Below are positions 44,106-56,230 of a stretch of DNA of 64,000 nucleotides, piece by piece (the stretch's first letter is position 1; every line of letters begins with the position of its first letter). Location: contig CP136061.1 of the NCBI GenBank assembly GCA_032622095.1, positions 136,859,587 through 136,923,586 on the forward strand, in the 5' to 3' direction. The notes below the pieces were generated by a model. It saw only the letters and a program-made list of their open reading frames with translations, was not told where the DNA came from and searched no databases. This DNA comes from Siphonodentalium dalli. Lineage: Eukaryota > Mollusca > Scaphopoda > Gadilida > Siphonodentaliidae. The translations under genes and the position numbers were made by a program.

Positions 44106-45796
44106 TGTATGAATAGCATTTGAAAATAGGAAACGAAGTGAATAGGACAAATGAGAAGGTCTTGACATATAGCGCTATGCACGTATGCAGGGACATTGGT
44201 AGCAACAAAGGGCAACTCTGCAGGAATGTCACGAAATTCCAGAGCAGGATTTTCAATAAAAACCAGCGCATAACTGCCGAAATTACAAGGTTCTGCCTCA
44301 AACATGTTTGAAGCAAAATCGAGAATCATGCTCATACTGCGCTATCATATATAATATATTTTGCTCAGGACAATAAGAGTTTATTATCCTGTTGATATTT
44401 AAGGGTTTCTTGGCATTTAAGAAGGATAAATGGCACCTCTGACCCTTTCCTTTATCATCATTGGTGAGGGTACTTGTGCCTGCATGAGGCTGAATGTTGT
44501 AGTCTTCAACACATTTGCATATCAGACAAGATCTATTTAGAAATTAACTGATATTGAATCAGCAAACAGATGATTCGAGCATGAGGTTCTGCCATGTCAT
44601 GTCATATCTCTACGGCGACAAATTGCTCACATCAGACCACATTGTTGCTAACAATCGATTCTCTAGTCTAATTTCATGAAAGTATTGCGATCATTAGACT
44701 GTATTTGTGCGATGAGTTCCGAGATGTGTATGTATTTTAAAAGAGGTAGTGATATGTATATGATATTTATATGTACGGCTTAGATTCACGGCATCAACTT
44801 CATCATCTCACATGTATTGTGCACATACATTTAGCAATTGGTACCACATTTTGGCCATTCCTCGTCCAATAGATACAATTTATAAATTAGTGGATACGGA
44901 AATATTTGCGGCTTACAACCGCTAGCACTCCGTGGTCAGCTATGGTTCACAAAACCTGAAAAAACGTATTTTCAAGTTACAGAAAAGACGTTCGCACACA
45001 TATGTTCCAGATGAAGTTGAATTTTCCACGAATCTACAACTACCGAGTGTGAATATTGAGAATTCCCGACTGAAAATCACCAAACGGATACCAGAAACCA
45101 ACAAAAGAAAATAGAGTAGGAACACAGAAAGTATGCTAACCTGCTGTCAAATATTGTTCTACCACGAATGCACGGACAACGGGGCCTCAACCAAAATATT
45201 TATAACATTTGTCTTTGTGTAGTTGAGTTCACGAAGTATATAGTCCGCATCAGTTCCTTGCGTCATTTCGTTATTGTTCGTGCGATGTTGTAGTAAGCTT
45301 TTGCATGGGAACTCAGAAAATTGGCAGGAATGCGATAAAATCATGATGCCACCACCGTGTGCCAACGAGATCAGGAAATGGCCATAAAGCGTGTCGTAAA
45401 TGTGGTAAGAAGCGATAAGCGCAATTAATATAACTTGACAATACTCTCTATATGATATCTAGGATTATGGGTTTGGGGAATGGCTGTAAAAAGTGGACGA
45501 TCTACCGAGGGAACAGCGAAATCAATGGGAAGGCAGACAGTTTATGTGGCAAACATCCGAATTGTCCGCCAAAGCAATCGATAACGTGGACTATATGCAA
45601 TACGGCTATTGCGACTGAAGGCATTCCCATATAGGTTGCTTGCTATCCAATAAATTTAGCGAGCGATAGCTAAAGGACCCGAATTAGAACAATATCCACT
45701 TATTATTATCTCTTTCAACTCCCAGATGTTGCGTGCGTCACTGGGCATGGCTAAGTTTAACCTAAATAAAAGGCCACTGGGCCACACGTCGCCCTT
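44106..45796. other. No recognised gene or repeat
   Basis: Overlapping frames on both strands at 44042-44335 and 44932-45125 and single frames of 60-75 codons elsewhere. None carries a family signature I know. This is one of the less repetitive stretches. Confidence 0.35.
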
Positions 45797-46570
45797 ATTA
45801 TACCCCCACAACGAAGTTAGGGGGGGGGGGTATACTGGAGTCAGCTTGTCCGTCCGCCGTCCGTCGTCCGTCCGTGGACACAAATTTTCCGGAGTTTTTC
45901 TCAGCTGTTTTTTTTATCAATTTCCGTGAAACTTGGCACAGGCATCAACCACCATGTGAACCTGTGCACCTGCGATTATGACGTCTGTCGGCCTTTTTTT
46001 GTTGGAGTTATTCCCCCTTTTTCGACTTAGAATTTTTTTGCAACATGTATAATTTTGTCCGAGCTTTTATTCCTACATTTCTTGGTCAATTTTTTTTAAC
46101 TTGGCACAGACATTTAGTACCATGGGAACCTGTGCACCTGCGATTATGACGTCTGTCCGGCATTGTTTGGTGGAGTTATTCCCCTTTTTTGACTTAGACA
46201 TTTTTTGGCAACATGCCTAATTTTGTCCGAGCTTTTATTTCTACATTTTTAGGTCAATGTTTTTTAATCTTGGCACTGATATTTAGTACCATGAGAACCT
46301 GTGCACCTGCGATTATGATGTCTGTCCGACTTTTTTGTGGAGTTATTCCCCTTTTTCGATTTAGAACATTTCTGCAAAATGTATAATTTTGTCCCGAGCT
46401 TTTATTCCCACATTTTTCGGTCAATAGGTTTAAGATTACGGTTAGGTTTGTGCACCTGCAATGGGAACTGTTATTTTATTATTTTAACTAAATGTTTCCT
46501 GACATATGAAACATCTTAGTATTTTAAAAACACGGGGGGGGGGGGGGTATCCTTAGTCCCATTGGGACAG
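45797..46570 (+). repeat. 169-bp tandem array between poly-G tracts
   Basis: Starts tatacccccac, a G run and tatactggagtc, then a cgtccgtccg microsatellite. Three and a half units follow with landmarks cctgtgcacctgcgattatg at 45961, 46129 and 46298 (a weaker one at 46447), ggagttattcccc and cgagcttttattcc. It ends in a second G run and tatccttagtccc. Same general plan as pearl-type elements (short tandem core plus microsatellite), seen often in bivalves; class not proven. The gacggacgg / ataactcc words near 46735 suggest a reversed fragment. Confidence 0.8.
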
Positions 46571-46863
46571 TCACATCTCTAGTTATATAAGGTGGCTTTA
46601 TTTGACAGGTGGCTTTTTTTTTATAAATGAAACAATTGATTCTGGGAACAATCATATCAAGCTTCGCTTCCAACTAGTTATAATGTTAACATATTTGATT
46701 AGATACCAGAACAACAATTGGCAAATTATAAGTCGAAAAGGGGCATAACTCCATCAGAAATGGTCGGACGGACGGACACAGTTCATTTCTATAGTCTCCG
46801 GAAAAAAAATTCGGGTGACAAAAATATGTATATGTGGTTGCCAGTATATAGAGATTATCACTA

Positions 46864-47006
46864 CAGTGAAGTGATCTGAGTCTCCATATCACGCCGAGTT
46901 GAGAAGGTGAGATCCCAGATCAGACGAGCTGCCGCAGGCTGCGAGTCTGATCTGGGATCTCACCTTCTCAACGAGACGTGATGTGGAGACTCAGATAACT
47001 TCACTG
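46864..47006. mobile_element. Tc1/mariner-type foldback MITE, second family
   Basis: 143-bp hairpin flanked by TA (46862-46863, 47007-47008), ends CAGTGAAGT and ACTTCACTG. Arms pair over about 70 bases (ctgagtctcca, gttgagaaggtgagatcc, cagatcagac and partners) with a loop gagctgccgcaggctgcga. CAGT ends with TA duplication fit Tc1/mariner. Confidence 0.88.
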
Positions 47007-47316
47007 TAGTAATAATATGTTTATTATATGACCAATTGAACTTAATTCTTACAAACAACTTATGAAATTATTATTTTTTAAAAGGGGATCAGTTGAGTTC
47101 AAATTTAATTAACAAATCGCAACAATTTAATCAACAACAATTTAAGATTAAATTTCTCAATTGAAAATAGTCCAGGAGCCTCGTTCTGATTCAGACACGC
47201 ATGCTCTGGAATCGGATCACGATACTATCATGATCCGATTTATCGGAAAACCATCACCAAACGATAGTGGTATTTAGTGACAATAATGACAGTCATATAA
47301 TAAAAGTATATATTAT

Positions 47317-48450
47317 GACCGGATTCGTCATCTCCAGTTTAAATCGGGTTTACGGAAGCGTCTAGGTTTAAAACACCACGTGGGAGCTAAATCTCTGGTT
47401 TATACCCGATACCCCATATCTATAAACAACACATTCGCCATCTCTACAATAGCTAATTACGTCAACGAGCATAACAATTTATTTTAATTGGAAGTTTATG
47501 TCTGTACTTCCTCATTGGTTGTGATAAGGAAATCAATATTAATTTGTTTTAACCATAGCCGTTTCGAGATCTTTTTTTCTTGCTAAAATATGTGATAAAA
47601 TGGATCTCAATTCGTCGCAATTCTATACGAAATTTATAATTCGTTTCGAGCCTCGCTAAAGCACGACTCGGATCTAATTTAGTGCACATAGTTAATAGAT
47701 TTCTTATTGAATTGCGACACATTAGAGATAATCTATATATCACATGAAACCCCTATTATTTCATTAAAAAAGCCATTACATATTTTCTTATATCTCACTA
47801 GTGATGAATAGGCGCGTGCTTCCTGAGATACTTGGCATTGCGCCAACAAAATTACCACGCGGATTAATTATATTTCGAAAAGCCGCTCGTGATACCAACA
47901 CCAGATATTTCAAAATGATTGCTTTGTTCATTAAAGTTAAATTATTGTCCAACTTCGTTGCACTAACGAAAATAGGCATAAAACAGAGGCAAATTGGGGA
48001 ACTATATTTTTCTTCGGAAGCCAGAGCGCGCAATACTGTCGTATACGGTTGTGAATCGTCTCAGCCAACGCCGTGCATGTATACATTTTTCAGCTTCTTT
48101 TATAGATTTTGATTTGTTGGGATATAAGATTTTAATGAAACTTGTTTCATAAATAAGATTCACAATTAAATTGATCAAACTCGTATAATAAAATATTATA
48201 TCCCAACATAACGAGTTGGAGTCAGTAATGCATGTATGTAGAGATTGTGCACAGCATGAAGTGTTACAATCTCCTCTATTGAGAAGTTTATTGGTGAAAT
48301 TGTTGACAGTTCTTCATTTTGGCTTGTGGCAGTCACAAATATTGGTGCATTCTATGGCTCGATTTTGAAGGATCCAATATTTGGTTTTGAAGCGGAACAA
48401 AGTTACTACATTATATATATAAAGCTAAAGTTGATAACTTATTTTGATGC
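47317..48450 (+). mobile_element. GGATTCGTCATCTC element, partial copy
   Basis: Left end gaccggattcgtcatctcc, then repeated gtttaaa words, tacgtcaacgagcat, ggcttgtggcagtcac and gataacttattttgatg, collinear with 57905-58700 of the fuller copy. The right inverted end was not found. Frames at 47549-47743 (minus) and 47801-48112 (plus, 103 codons) are absent from the other copy and unassigned. Confidence 0.7.
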
Positions 48451-49429
48451 AGGTTAAAATGCTTGAGTATTTTTCTAGCTGAGTAAAAAACTTGTTTCAC
48501 TGCTTATGGTCCGTCCACCACCCGGCCTACGTGTCTGTATCGCGTTTACGCCCTCCTCACTGAATAGTGCTTACATCTTATTATAAACTCATCCTTGTTC
48601 AAACGCTCTGGGGATGTTTCCTGCGTGTATTTTCTAAATTACAATATCAGATCAGTTCCGTCTTGTCAGAATAATGGTGTCTCTATCTGTTCGTGTTGAA
48701 CAAAATTATCGGTCGCAAATATTATATTATTTAAAATTCACAAAGCCCAATTTTCCGCTTGCCATACAGGCGAATGAAATATTTGAAATCTAATTAAATA
48801 ACACGTGCACATGCACCACGAAAACTCGCCGCAAGAACACCCAACATGAGGGTATGCATAAAGACGCATTTTAGGAACGGGTTGTATTGTACAATGTAAA
48901 TGAGGACCAGGACATACGTCACTAATGTAATCTATAAACCATCTGCTATCCGGAACTCACGCAGTTGATGATCTGGGCATTTGTTGCAGGAGTTATTGTA
49001 CGTACGAGTACTAGTAATACATGTACATACAACAACTGTCCTGATTGCAACCATGTGTATTACGTGCATATAATCTCCCCATCTCAGGACATCATAGGAG
49101 TGCCTTATTCGAATGTCTTATTCGATTGCCTTATATATTCGAATGCCTTATTCGCTGCCTTATTCGACCCATTGGATAAACAATTGCCTTGGTTCTCCGC
49201 TGGCCTCATCCACATATTCACATTCCACATGTTTGTACACTATATATCACATCACCAACTGAGCGGCGAAAGGTGAAAGAGGAACGATTTCTACTATTAT
49301 CAAGAGAAACAAACGTTTTATACCATTTTTTTTAGTTAAAGGAATTAGTCTGTCAAAAAAATATTTTTTTTATCGTCATAATATATATGTCTAAGAAAAC
49401 ACAACCTAGATAAAATCAAATTATTAGTA
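48451..49429. other. No recognised gene; short tandem at 49101-49165
   Basis: Five imperfect copies of a 12-18-bp unit (tgccttattcga) at 49101-49165 sit inside a 103-codon frame (48965-49276), which is therefore suspect. Nothing else recognised. Confidence 0.45.
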
Positions 49430-49560
49430 CAACGGGGCGGCAGGTAGACACCCCTCTTGGTTATGCTGTCTGATAGCTATTTTGTACTATTACATTGTAT
49501 AGATAATTGTATATACTATATGAATGAGTTATGAATAAATAATCATAGTCATAGTCATAC
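49430..49560 (+). mobile_element. Possible LINE 3' end with (atagtc)n tail
   Basis: gcggcaggtagacacccctc...gagttatgaataaataatc followed by three catagt units. Shape of a non-LTR 3' UTR and tail. No coding part. Confidence 0.4.
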
Positions 49561-49672
49561 CAGTGAAAGCGAGTACGTGTAATTTACGAACATCTATTAA
49601 ATGGTTTAGGTGTGTTTGATGTTCAAAATCGTGCCTATTTTCCTTGTATATTTTAGTTATACATATGAATTT

Positions 49673-50099
49673 TTAATGGTAATCAGATCAGACGGTCCCC
49701 ATACCATCATGATACAACAACAACATTTCTTCAAAATACGCTTTAGTTATCAGATTCGATTTATTGCAACAAAATAATGCTAACCACAGTCAACTATCGT
49801 ATAAAATTTCCTAAAACTTGTTATTTATCAACATTTTGTAAACAAAATATGGCCGTATTATTACTAAAGTATCACGAAATTTGACCGTATTACCACTTTA
49901 TTTTAGAGTTATCCATCATCATCCGCAATTTTGTCCGAGACCCTCCGTTTGACCATGTTTCTGGACCACATATTATTACATATCTCTAGAAATAACTAAC
50001 TTCAAAAATCGATATCTGATAACTCTTAGCTTTTATATTTACCCCCGAAGCCAAAGAAATAGTAATTTAGGAGCGTCTGATCGGATTGAGTACCTTTAA
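49673..50099 (+). mobile_element. Family A (TTAA) MITE, near-complete copy
   Basis: TTAA at 49673-49676 and 50096-50099. Collinear with 9808-10262 (gatcagacggtccccatac, acgctttagttatcag, ttatcaacattttg, ctcctaatt-type end) with a deletion of the tcctcgactcgaatc block near 50020. Confidence 0.88.
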
Positions 50100-51003
50100 C
50101 GATTAATGATTGTTGAATGTGTGCATTGTGAATTTCCACGGCTCATGTACTAGTTTATAACACAGACAACCGTTTGTATATATTTTAAACAAATTAAAAA
50201 TAAACACACCTTTAGGTTAGAGCTTCAGTGTTGACGTAGTTTGTGGGCCTGCATGCTATTGTCTTTTACAAAACGGAAGATCTGGGCTTCGAAAACTGGG
50301 TTTAGAGGTGCCGTATCGATCAGATTTTAAACAATCCTATCGAACCTTTGAGTCCATTCATTTGAGGTTTTGCTGGTCAAATGTCGACACAGAAGATGGT
50401 CGGGCACCCAAAAATTCAAGAGGTCATGCTGCTATGACAAAGAGCGATTACATTTCCTTATATACCCATGAACTGCGAGATGTCCAACTATGGACACATT
50501 TGACCAAAGATGGAGGGGCGAGTAACCTCCAACTCCTCATGCCGACTCGACTCTATACTGATGCATACACATTGCGATTATCAGTCAGTTAATCCGCACG
50601 AGGTTCACACGGGCCATATTCGAGAACCTATTTCAACATTAGTTTTTTTTATATTTTCCAAGGAGGTCAGCAAGCTACGAGATTTTGACGGTCAAATTTC
50701 ACAGTCTCGAACATTAGTGACTAAAGTCACTTGCACACAGATCATCTCAATGGTCATACCTATACCGGTATTTACAGGCTATGGGGGACGCGATTCATAG
50801 TGAGCTAGTAAAGATTAATATGTAACTCTCATCCGCTATCTTTTCTGGTTGAGTTATTTATATGTGTGGAAAAAACGATGAATTTTACTAAATTCGATGT
50901 CAGACATATTGCCACAATTTGCGAGCAAATTTTGCCCGATCCTCTCTTGAACATTTATATTATATTTCATGTCTACGTATTGTACTTTTGTTCTGGCAAC
51001 ATA
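50100..51003. other. No recognised gene
   Basis: Two overlapping plus-strand frames (50308-50592, 94 codons; 50510-50800, 96 codons) in a somewhat less AT-rich stretch. No domain recognised. I would not call them genes without transcript data. Confidence 0.35.
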
Positions 51004-51351
51004 TTCTCGCACAAATACGCACATATTCGACCGATGAAGTGAAATAGGAACAATGAGAATATTTGATTCCGAAATAAGCAGATAATGGAGTCATATCCGT
51101 TATTTCGTTTCATGGCGCGGGCCACAGTCAAAACACATGTTAAGGAGTGTACACCTGAAACGACATGAGTTGGCTTATTTGTGACATTGTCCGCACATAT
51201 TTGCTTAGAATCTCCTCATTATGAGTCGACAATGTGACTAAAACGCTCTCATTTCAGCACATTATCGACTCAAAATTAGGCGACTGTAAGCAGATTATCT
51301 ACCTACAGTAAGTTCTATTATAAGCAGATAATGTTCGGATTTTTGTGAGAG
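51004..51351. repeat. About 348-bp interspersed repeat, copy 1
   Basis: Ends ttctcgcacaaatacgcac and ttttgtgagag are weak inverted repeats. Internal aagcagataatg/cattatctgctta-like and gagtcgac/gtcgactc-like words alternate on both strands. A second copy at 60859-61188 shares gaaataggaaca, cgttatttcgtttcatggc, cctcattatgag and cagcacattatcgactc. MITE-like, class unknown. Confidence 0.75.
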
Positions 51352-52829
51352 CACGCTGGTTCTGTTTAGTTCCAATAACATATTAATTAAACCAAATTAT
51401 GACGTAGGTTCCCGGCCTACGTGGTTAACCATTTCTTTTCTTAATACCCATTGACGTAGTTATCACATGAAACGTTCAGAATATATATATATGACCCCTT
51501 CTGCACTTTTATTATCTGTCATTCTGCTTATTTTCCCTGAAACCCCTCCAGATGGATAGTAGACCATTTCAAAGGGTTAAGAATTGCTGACGTTGCGCCA
51601 TTCATCATTGTAGCACGCTTGTCTAGTGACTAGTCGTGGATTGATAGGTGTTTCGTTCCATTTCCGATACAAGAATTGATTTTAAATCCAACACATATCA
51701 CCCTGTACACCAGAGAGATATAAATCGCGGAGACTGGAATCCGACTATCAGAGCTCCGTCTGTAATTTAGGTACACCATTCTGTATGAATTTACATCAAG
51801 GCAGTATGGGGAAGACATCGAGTTAGGCTATCAGCCAGCATCCTCAGAAATGGCTGTATCGCTGCTTGTGTCTGTTACTTTGTATACCATCATGGCATAG
51901 CCGTATCCGGACCAGGGGGCTGGGGTGTAGCAAACAATTTTCGGTCAAATTCGGGCAATTTGAATGGTATTTCAGGGGAAATTGTGGCATATTACAGTAT
52001 TTTTCACATTTCGACCCGAATTATTCATATTAAAGATTAATTTGAATCAATTTTGTTATATAAAAGTAAAACAATTCTGGCAAACAGTCTCAGCCCCCTA
52101 AACATTTGGGCGCCCGTACGGCTATGATCATGGTACACATAGTTATAGACACAGGCAGGGATACAGCCAATGGAACATGAAAGGGGAGTAGTGTGTGGGT
52201 AATCATTTGTATTAGTCGAATGTACATGCATAGAATACAAATTGAGTAAGCGTTTCGTGGTTTGATGGGCGTTTGAATACCGATATATGAAAAAATCAAT
52301 ATTTAACCTGTGTAAAATGGCATAAAAAAGAGTTCGATGAAGATGAACCAACATTTTTGAATTATGTATTAGGCACCAAAATCAAGGGAAATTGTTAACT
52401 TGTGTTACCTAATAGCAGTACTTCAGATTTCAAAATTAGTATATAGGAGTCTCCTATATACTACGTTTAGAAGATAAACATTTATTTTGGGTTATATTCA
52501 ATTGGGGTAAAATACTAACAAATAATAAAATGGATTGTTAGGTGTTAACAAACGTGGGCGCTGAAATTAATTTTGGCCTTACAGAAAATAATTTTCAAGG
52601 TATAAAATTTTCTATCACGGAATGCTGATATTTAAAGATATGAACATATGAAATAGCCTAAAATCTAAGTCAAACAAATTGTTCTCTAAAAACCGGTGAT
52701 TATGCTAATTATGCTACGTGCACACACTGGAAAATTTGTCTAACAATGTTTTCATCTAACAAAAAAAATCCCCGAAGTCATGGAGAATTATCAACTGTAT
52801 TCAACCCCCACCTATGCATTTGTGAGATG
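51352..52829. other. No recognised gene; 25-bp perfect palindrome at 52438-52462
   Basis: agtatataggag-t-ctcctatatact is a perfect 12-bp-arm hairpin. Overlapping minus frames (52037-52354, 105 codons; 52090-52299) are unassigned. Confidence 0.45.
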
Positions 52830-52884
52830 TACGCTCTTTATTGTTATCATATAAGTAACACGTGAACAATGTGCGCTCTTTAAG
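52830..52884 (+). other. Paired 13-bp motif, 42-bp spacing (variant)
   Basis: TACGCTCTTTATT at 52830 and TGCGCTCTTTAAG at 52872. The spacer shares ttatcatat with the 33231 pair. Lies 70 bp before, not within, a family-B end. Confidence 0.8.
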
Positions 52885-52954
52885 CGTTCATCGCTGAAGA
52901 TAAAAGAGCCGGGGCGACGGATTCTGTGACTTGACTATATCTTCCCGTTACATA

Positions 52955-53005
52955 TTAAAGACACGGTTGGCCTTGGCGGCGGGTATCCTGTGAAAATATA
53001 TAGAG
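52955..53005 (-). mobile_element. Family B (TTAA) terminal fragment
   Basis: TTAAAGACACGGTTGGCC then ttggcggcgggtatcctgtg and aaaata: the reverse complement of the right end of the 502-bp elements. Homology stops after about 45 bp. Confidence 0.8.
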
Positions 53006-53403
53006 CAATGGTACCGGTTCTATTTGGTTTGAACGACCAACTACGTGCTTCGCAAAATTATACAGTATGATGCTCGCCCACATACAATCTTATACGGCCA
53101 TAAATGCAACAAAGAGAAGTTGATTGCGCATATAAGTGTACAACTGGTATGTTCCCAAAATTTGTCTATTGGTATCTGCCAAGAATCAATCGTGTAATCA
53201 TTAGTGGAATATCATGAACATCGCAAATACAGCAATCGAAGACATGTCCTCCCATGATTCTGAAGTTTATATGTCAAAAAGTTGGAATACATGCCCCTCA
53301 AAAACATGAACAGTACAAAAAACAGATAACGGCAACATACCGCAGTACACTGCACAGCACACGTATAAACTTGTGGTTGCTTGTGGACTAAACAATGGGA
53401 CTA

Positions 53404-53718
53404 ACTTAAATCCGGATTCCGGATCCGGCCGAAAAAGTGCTTTTTCCGGATCTGGATCCGACCCACCTTTTAAAAATTGCTTTAAATCACTATTATGTGA
53501 CATTTTCGCATTATATCACCGTTGAATGTGCTATTATCAGCTTGATATATGTCCTAGCCACGAATCCGTGCCGAAAAAGTGCTTTTTCACGGATTCCGGA
53601 TCCGACCCACTTTTTAAAATTTCTTTAATTCACTATTTAGTTAATTTATTTCGAATGACCAGGGGCTAACGAATAAGCAAGAGAGATAGAGATAGAGATA
53701 GGGAGAGAGAGAGAGAGC

Positions 53719-53753
<35 letters not shown>

Positions 53754-54176
53754 TAACGATACAAGTGACCCAGTCCGTAATTAACAAGGGAGAACAATCC
53801 GGATTCACTTGTATGAGCCAGTCGTCTGTTTGCAACCACGGGAAACCCGGATTCGTGGCTAAGACATCTATCTAGCTGATGATAGCATATACAACGGTGA
53901 TATAATGCGAAAATGTCACATAATAGTGATTTAAAGCAATTTAAAAAAGTGGGTCGGATCCGGAATCCGTGAAAAAGCACTTTTTCGGCCCGGCTTTGTG
54001 GCTAGGACATATATCCAGCTGATAATAGCACATATAACGGTAATATAATGCGAAAATGTCACATAATAGTGATTTAAAGCAATTTTTTTAAAGAGGGTCG
54101 GATCCGGATTCGGATCCGGAAATAAACACTTTTTAGGCCAAATCCGGATCCGCATCCGGAATCCGGATTAAAGTTA
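53404..54176. mobile_element. About 770-bp inverted repeat rich in ggatccgg
   Basis: Outer ends aacttaaatccggattccgg and ccggaatccggattaaagtt. Each arm is built of a roughly 120-bp unit: ggatccgacccactttt, gctttaaatcactattatg, acattttcgcattatat, atatgtcctagccacgaatc. Two units run forward (53440-53640) and two in reverse (53860-54110). A GA microsatellite lies in the centre. Frames seen on both strands are by-products of the symmetry. Confidence 0.82.
53684..53753. repeat. GA microsatellite
   Basis: Imperfect (GA)n with GATA interruptions, in the loop of the inverted repeat at 53404-54176. Confidence 0.95.
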
Positions 54177-54783
54177 CTCCCCTAAACAATTCATCATTGA
54201 GAACAAAGTAAATTGTAGGAGATGGCCACTAATATATGCCTTTGAATTACTACCAGATCCCATTCTCTTTTGATTACTATATTGTGTAATTGCGAATATA
54301 TTATTGTTTACACTAAGGCAGTGAACGATGAAAACTTTTCTGATACCAAGCTAAACTGCGTCCACATACTTAATACAAATAAAACACAGTTGAAATTTTC
54401 CTCACAAACTTTCTGGAAATTCGTCACAGAAGGCTATGGTGTGCCATAACACGAATAATTATACACTGTAATATGTGTATAATAATCATCATTCTGTTTG
54501 AATTTGCCTTGCAACTATGCAAGTTTGCATTTCATGCTATACCATGAATGATAAACATGGCCACGATTGCGGGATTTCTTTTGCTCATTCATATTTTTTT
54601 TGCTATTTTTCAGAAACTTTTGCAAAATTGAAAAACGGAAATACCGGATCATCGCGAAACCCGAAAATAATAAAAAAAAACAAAAAACAAACAAAGAGAC
54701 ACACACAAAAATAACTAATTAATTTCAAGTTTGACAAAGTAATGAGGGAAATTTGCACAGATGGGAGCCGTAAACACTGAGCT

Positions 54784-55191
54784 ATGAAGCACATTTACCG
54801 GTACACAAACGATGGTGACAGGAAGGCAATTGTCGTGAGTTACGTGTACCGGCATAAACATTTGATATTCACTTCCGTTGGCTACCAACGAACTCATTCA
54901 GAATTATCCTTTGATCTCTGGGTCGTGTTTTTGATTTTTGTTTTGTTTATCAGTTATGTCCTCGGCATTATTGAGAGGCGAGGACCCAGGGGAGACAGCG
55001 CCTGTATCGGCAATATTAGTAACTCATTAATACGTCGTTTTACATATATGGCGTATGGCAGCGTTGCTTTGTGTATGTGTATTGATCAGAAGACTAGAAT
55101 CAATTCTCGGAACGATAAAAATCTGAAACGCGCTCCCAGAGGACAGACCTCTGTGCCAGATAAGCGAGAGCAGAATAAGCTTAATATATAA
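54784..55191 (+). other. Longest open frame in the window (135 codons), unassigned
   Basis: ATG at 54784 to a stop at 55189-55191. Residues about 45-63 (LWVVFLIFVLFISYVLGII) would make one membrane segment, followed by a basic, serine-rich tail. I recognise no family. It lies in non-repetitive DNA, which is slightly in its favour, but one frame of this length is expected in 64 kb of random-like sequence. An 80-codon frame overlaps it on the other strand (55027-55269). Could be an exon, a decayed gene or chance. Confidence 0.25.
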
Positions 55192-55329
55192 TGTGTTTGC
55201 TAAACATTTCTGAAGCACAGCTGCAGTTGTCGGTCTTGATAAATGAGTTTCTAAAGCAGAGCATTCCATATATGGCCAGCAAACACTGACAGAGTTCCAC
55301 AGAAATGATTAGTTTTTACGCTCATAGGT

Positions 55330-56230
55330 TTTGGATAGCAAGCCTAGCGACGTCAATAAACATTCCCTTCCCGCTGGTGTTTGCGCTTCTGTTGTGGTGT
55401 CTGGTGGTTCTGTCTCAATCCCTAGAACAGTACCAAACATCATGCAGAGGATATTGATAATTTGATACAGAGATGTATGTGTTATAGGCTGTTGGTTATA
55501 TAACTAATTCTACAGCCAGGTCACGCCTAAACGAATCGTGTAGGAGTTATTTGTTATTACATAAAACCTATAGGATTCCACGAAATGGCTCAAAATTGCT
55601 CGCGGGTGTCTGTCTTCACAACACAAACCCACAAGGTAAAAGGGTTTTTGCCACACAGTTCTCTCGTGTAACCGAAGACATAGAAACTTGACTTCCAGAG
55701 ATATATGCTGATGTACGTCTCATGTATTCTCTTTTCAGTTGACAATAGCACCTTGGAAATTATAGCCCACGTAATCCAGCGAAAACTGATGCACTCAGTT
55801 AAGCTGATGCAATGCTGTTTTTTTTTGCGCTTCTGTCTCAACCCACCAACAGTAGCTAGCATTCAGATTTACCATGATAAATACATGATTCTGTCTCAGT
55901 CCAAAGAACAGAAACTATAACGTGCAGATCTCTTTGATAAACGGATGCATTATACACATGGTTATAAGCAATCAGACAGCCAGATCACTAGACTGAGAAG
56001 AACGTTGGATAAGTTATCTGTTATTAGACCAAAAAATAGGGGTGCATGTACCAACGTACAGATATTGAAAAAAACCATTAGACAAACAGATTCAATGGAC
56101 ATTCCTTCTCGCTGTTGTTTGCGTATCTGTTGTTGTTTCTGGTGCTTCTGTCTCATATCCAACATGCATGGCCCATTGGCGAATTGATGGAGAGATGTAT
56201 GCATCACTATATTCTTGTATCTTTGCTGTA
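55330..56230 (+). repeat. Diverged tandem duplication, about 0.4-0.7-kb unit
   Basis: The text 'cattcccttcccgctg..gtttgcgcttctgttgt..tgtctggtg.ttctgtctca' near 55363 recurs near 56100. A shorter version (tttttgcgcttctgtctcaac) is near 55822. The block ggttata.aa..acagccag.tcac and gagttatttgttatt near 55493 recurs near 55960. Frames of 71-91 codons overlap on opposite strands and are not kept between copies. Confidence 0.65.

Noticed and set aside
51236-51252. aaacgctctcattt as a further copy of the 13-bp motif
   Set aside because: It differs inside the invariant CGCTCTTT core and lies in the 348-bp interspersed repeat. Not counted.
53267-54155. Frames of 63-104 codons around the GA tract, with similar protein text on opposite strands
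   Set aside because: They come from the inverted-repeat symmetry and the GA microsatellite (serine-leucine runs), not from a gene.
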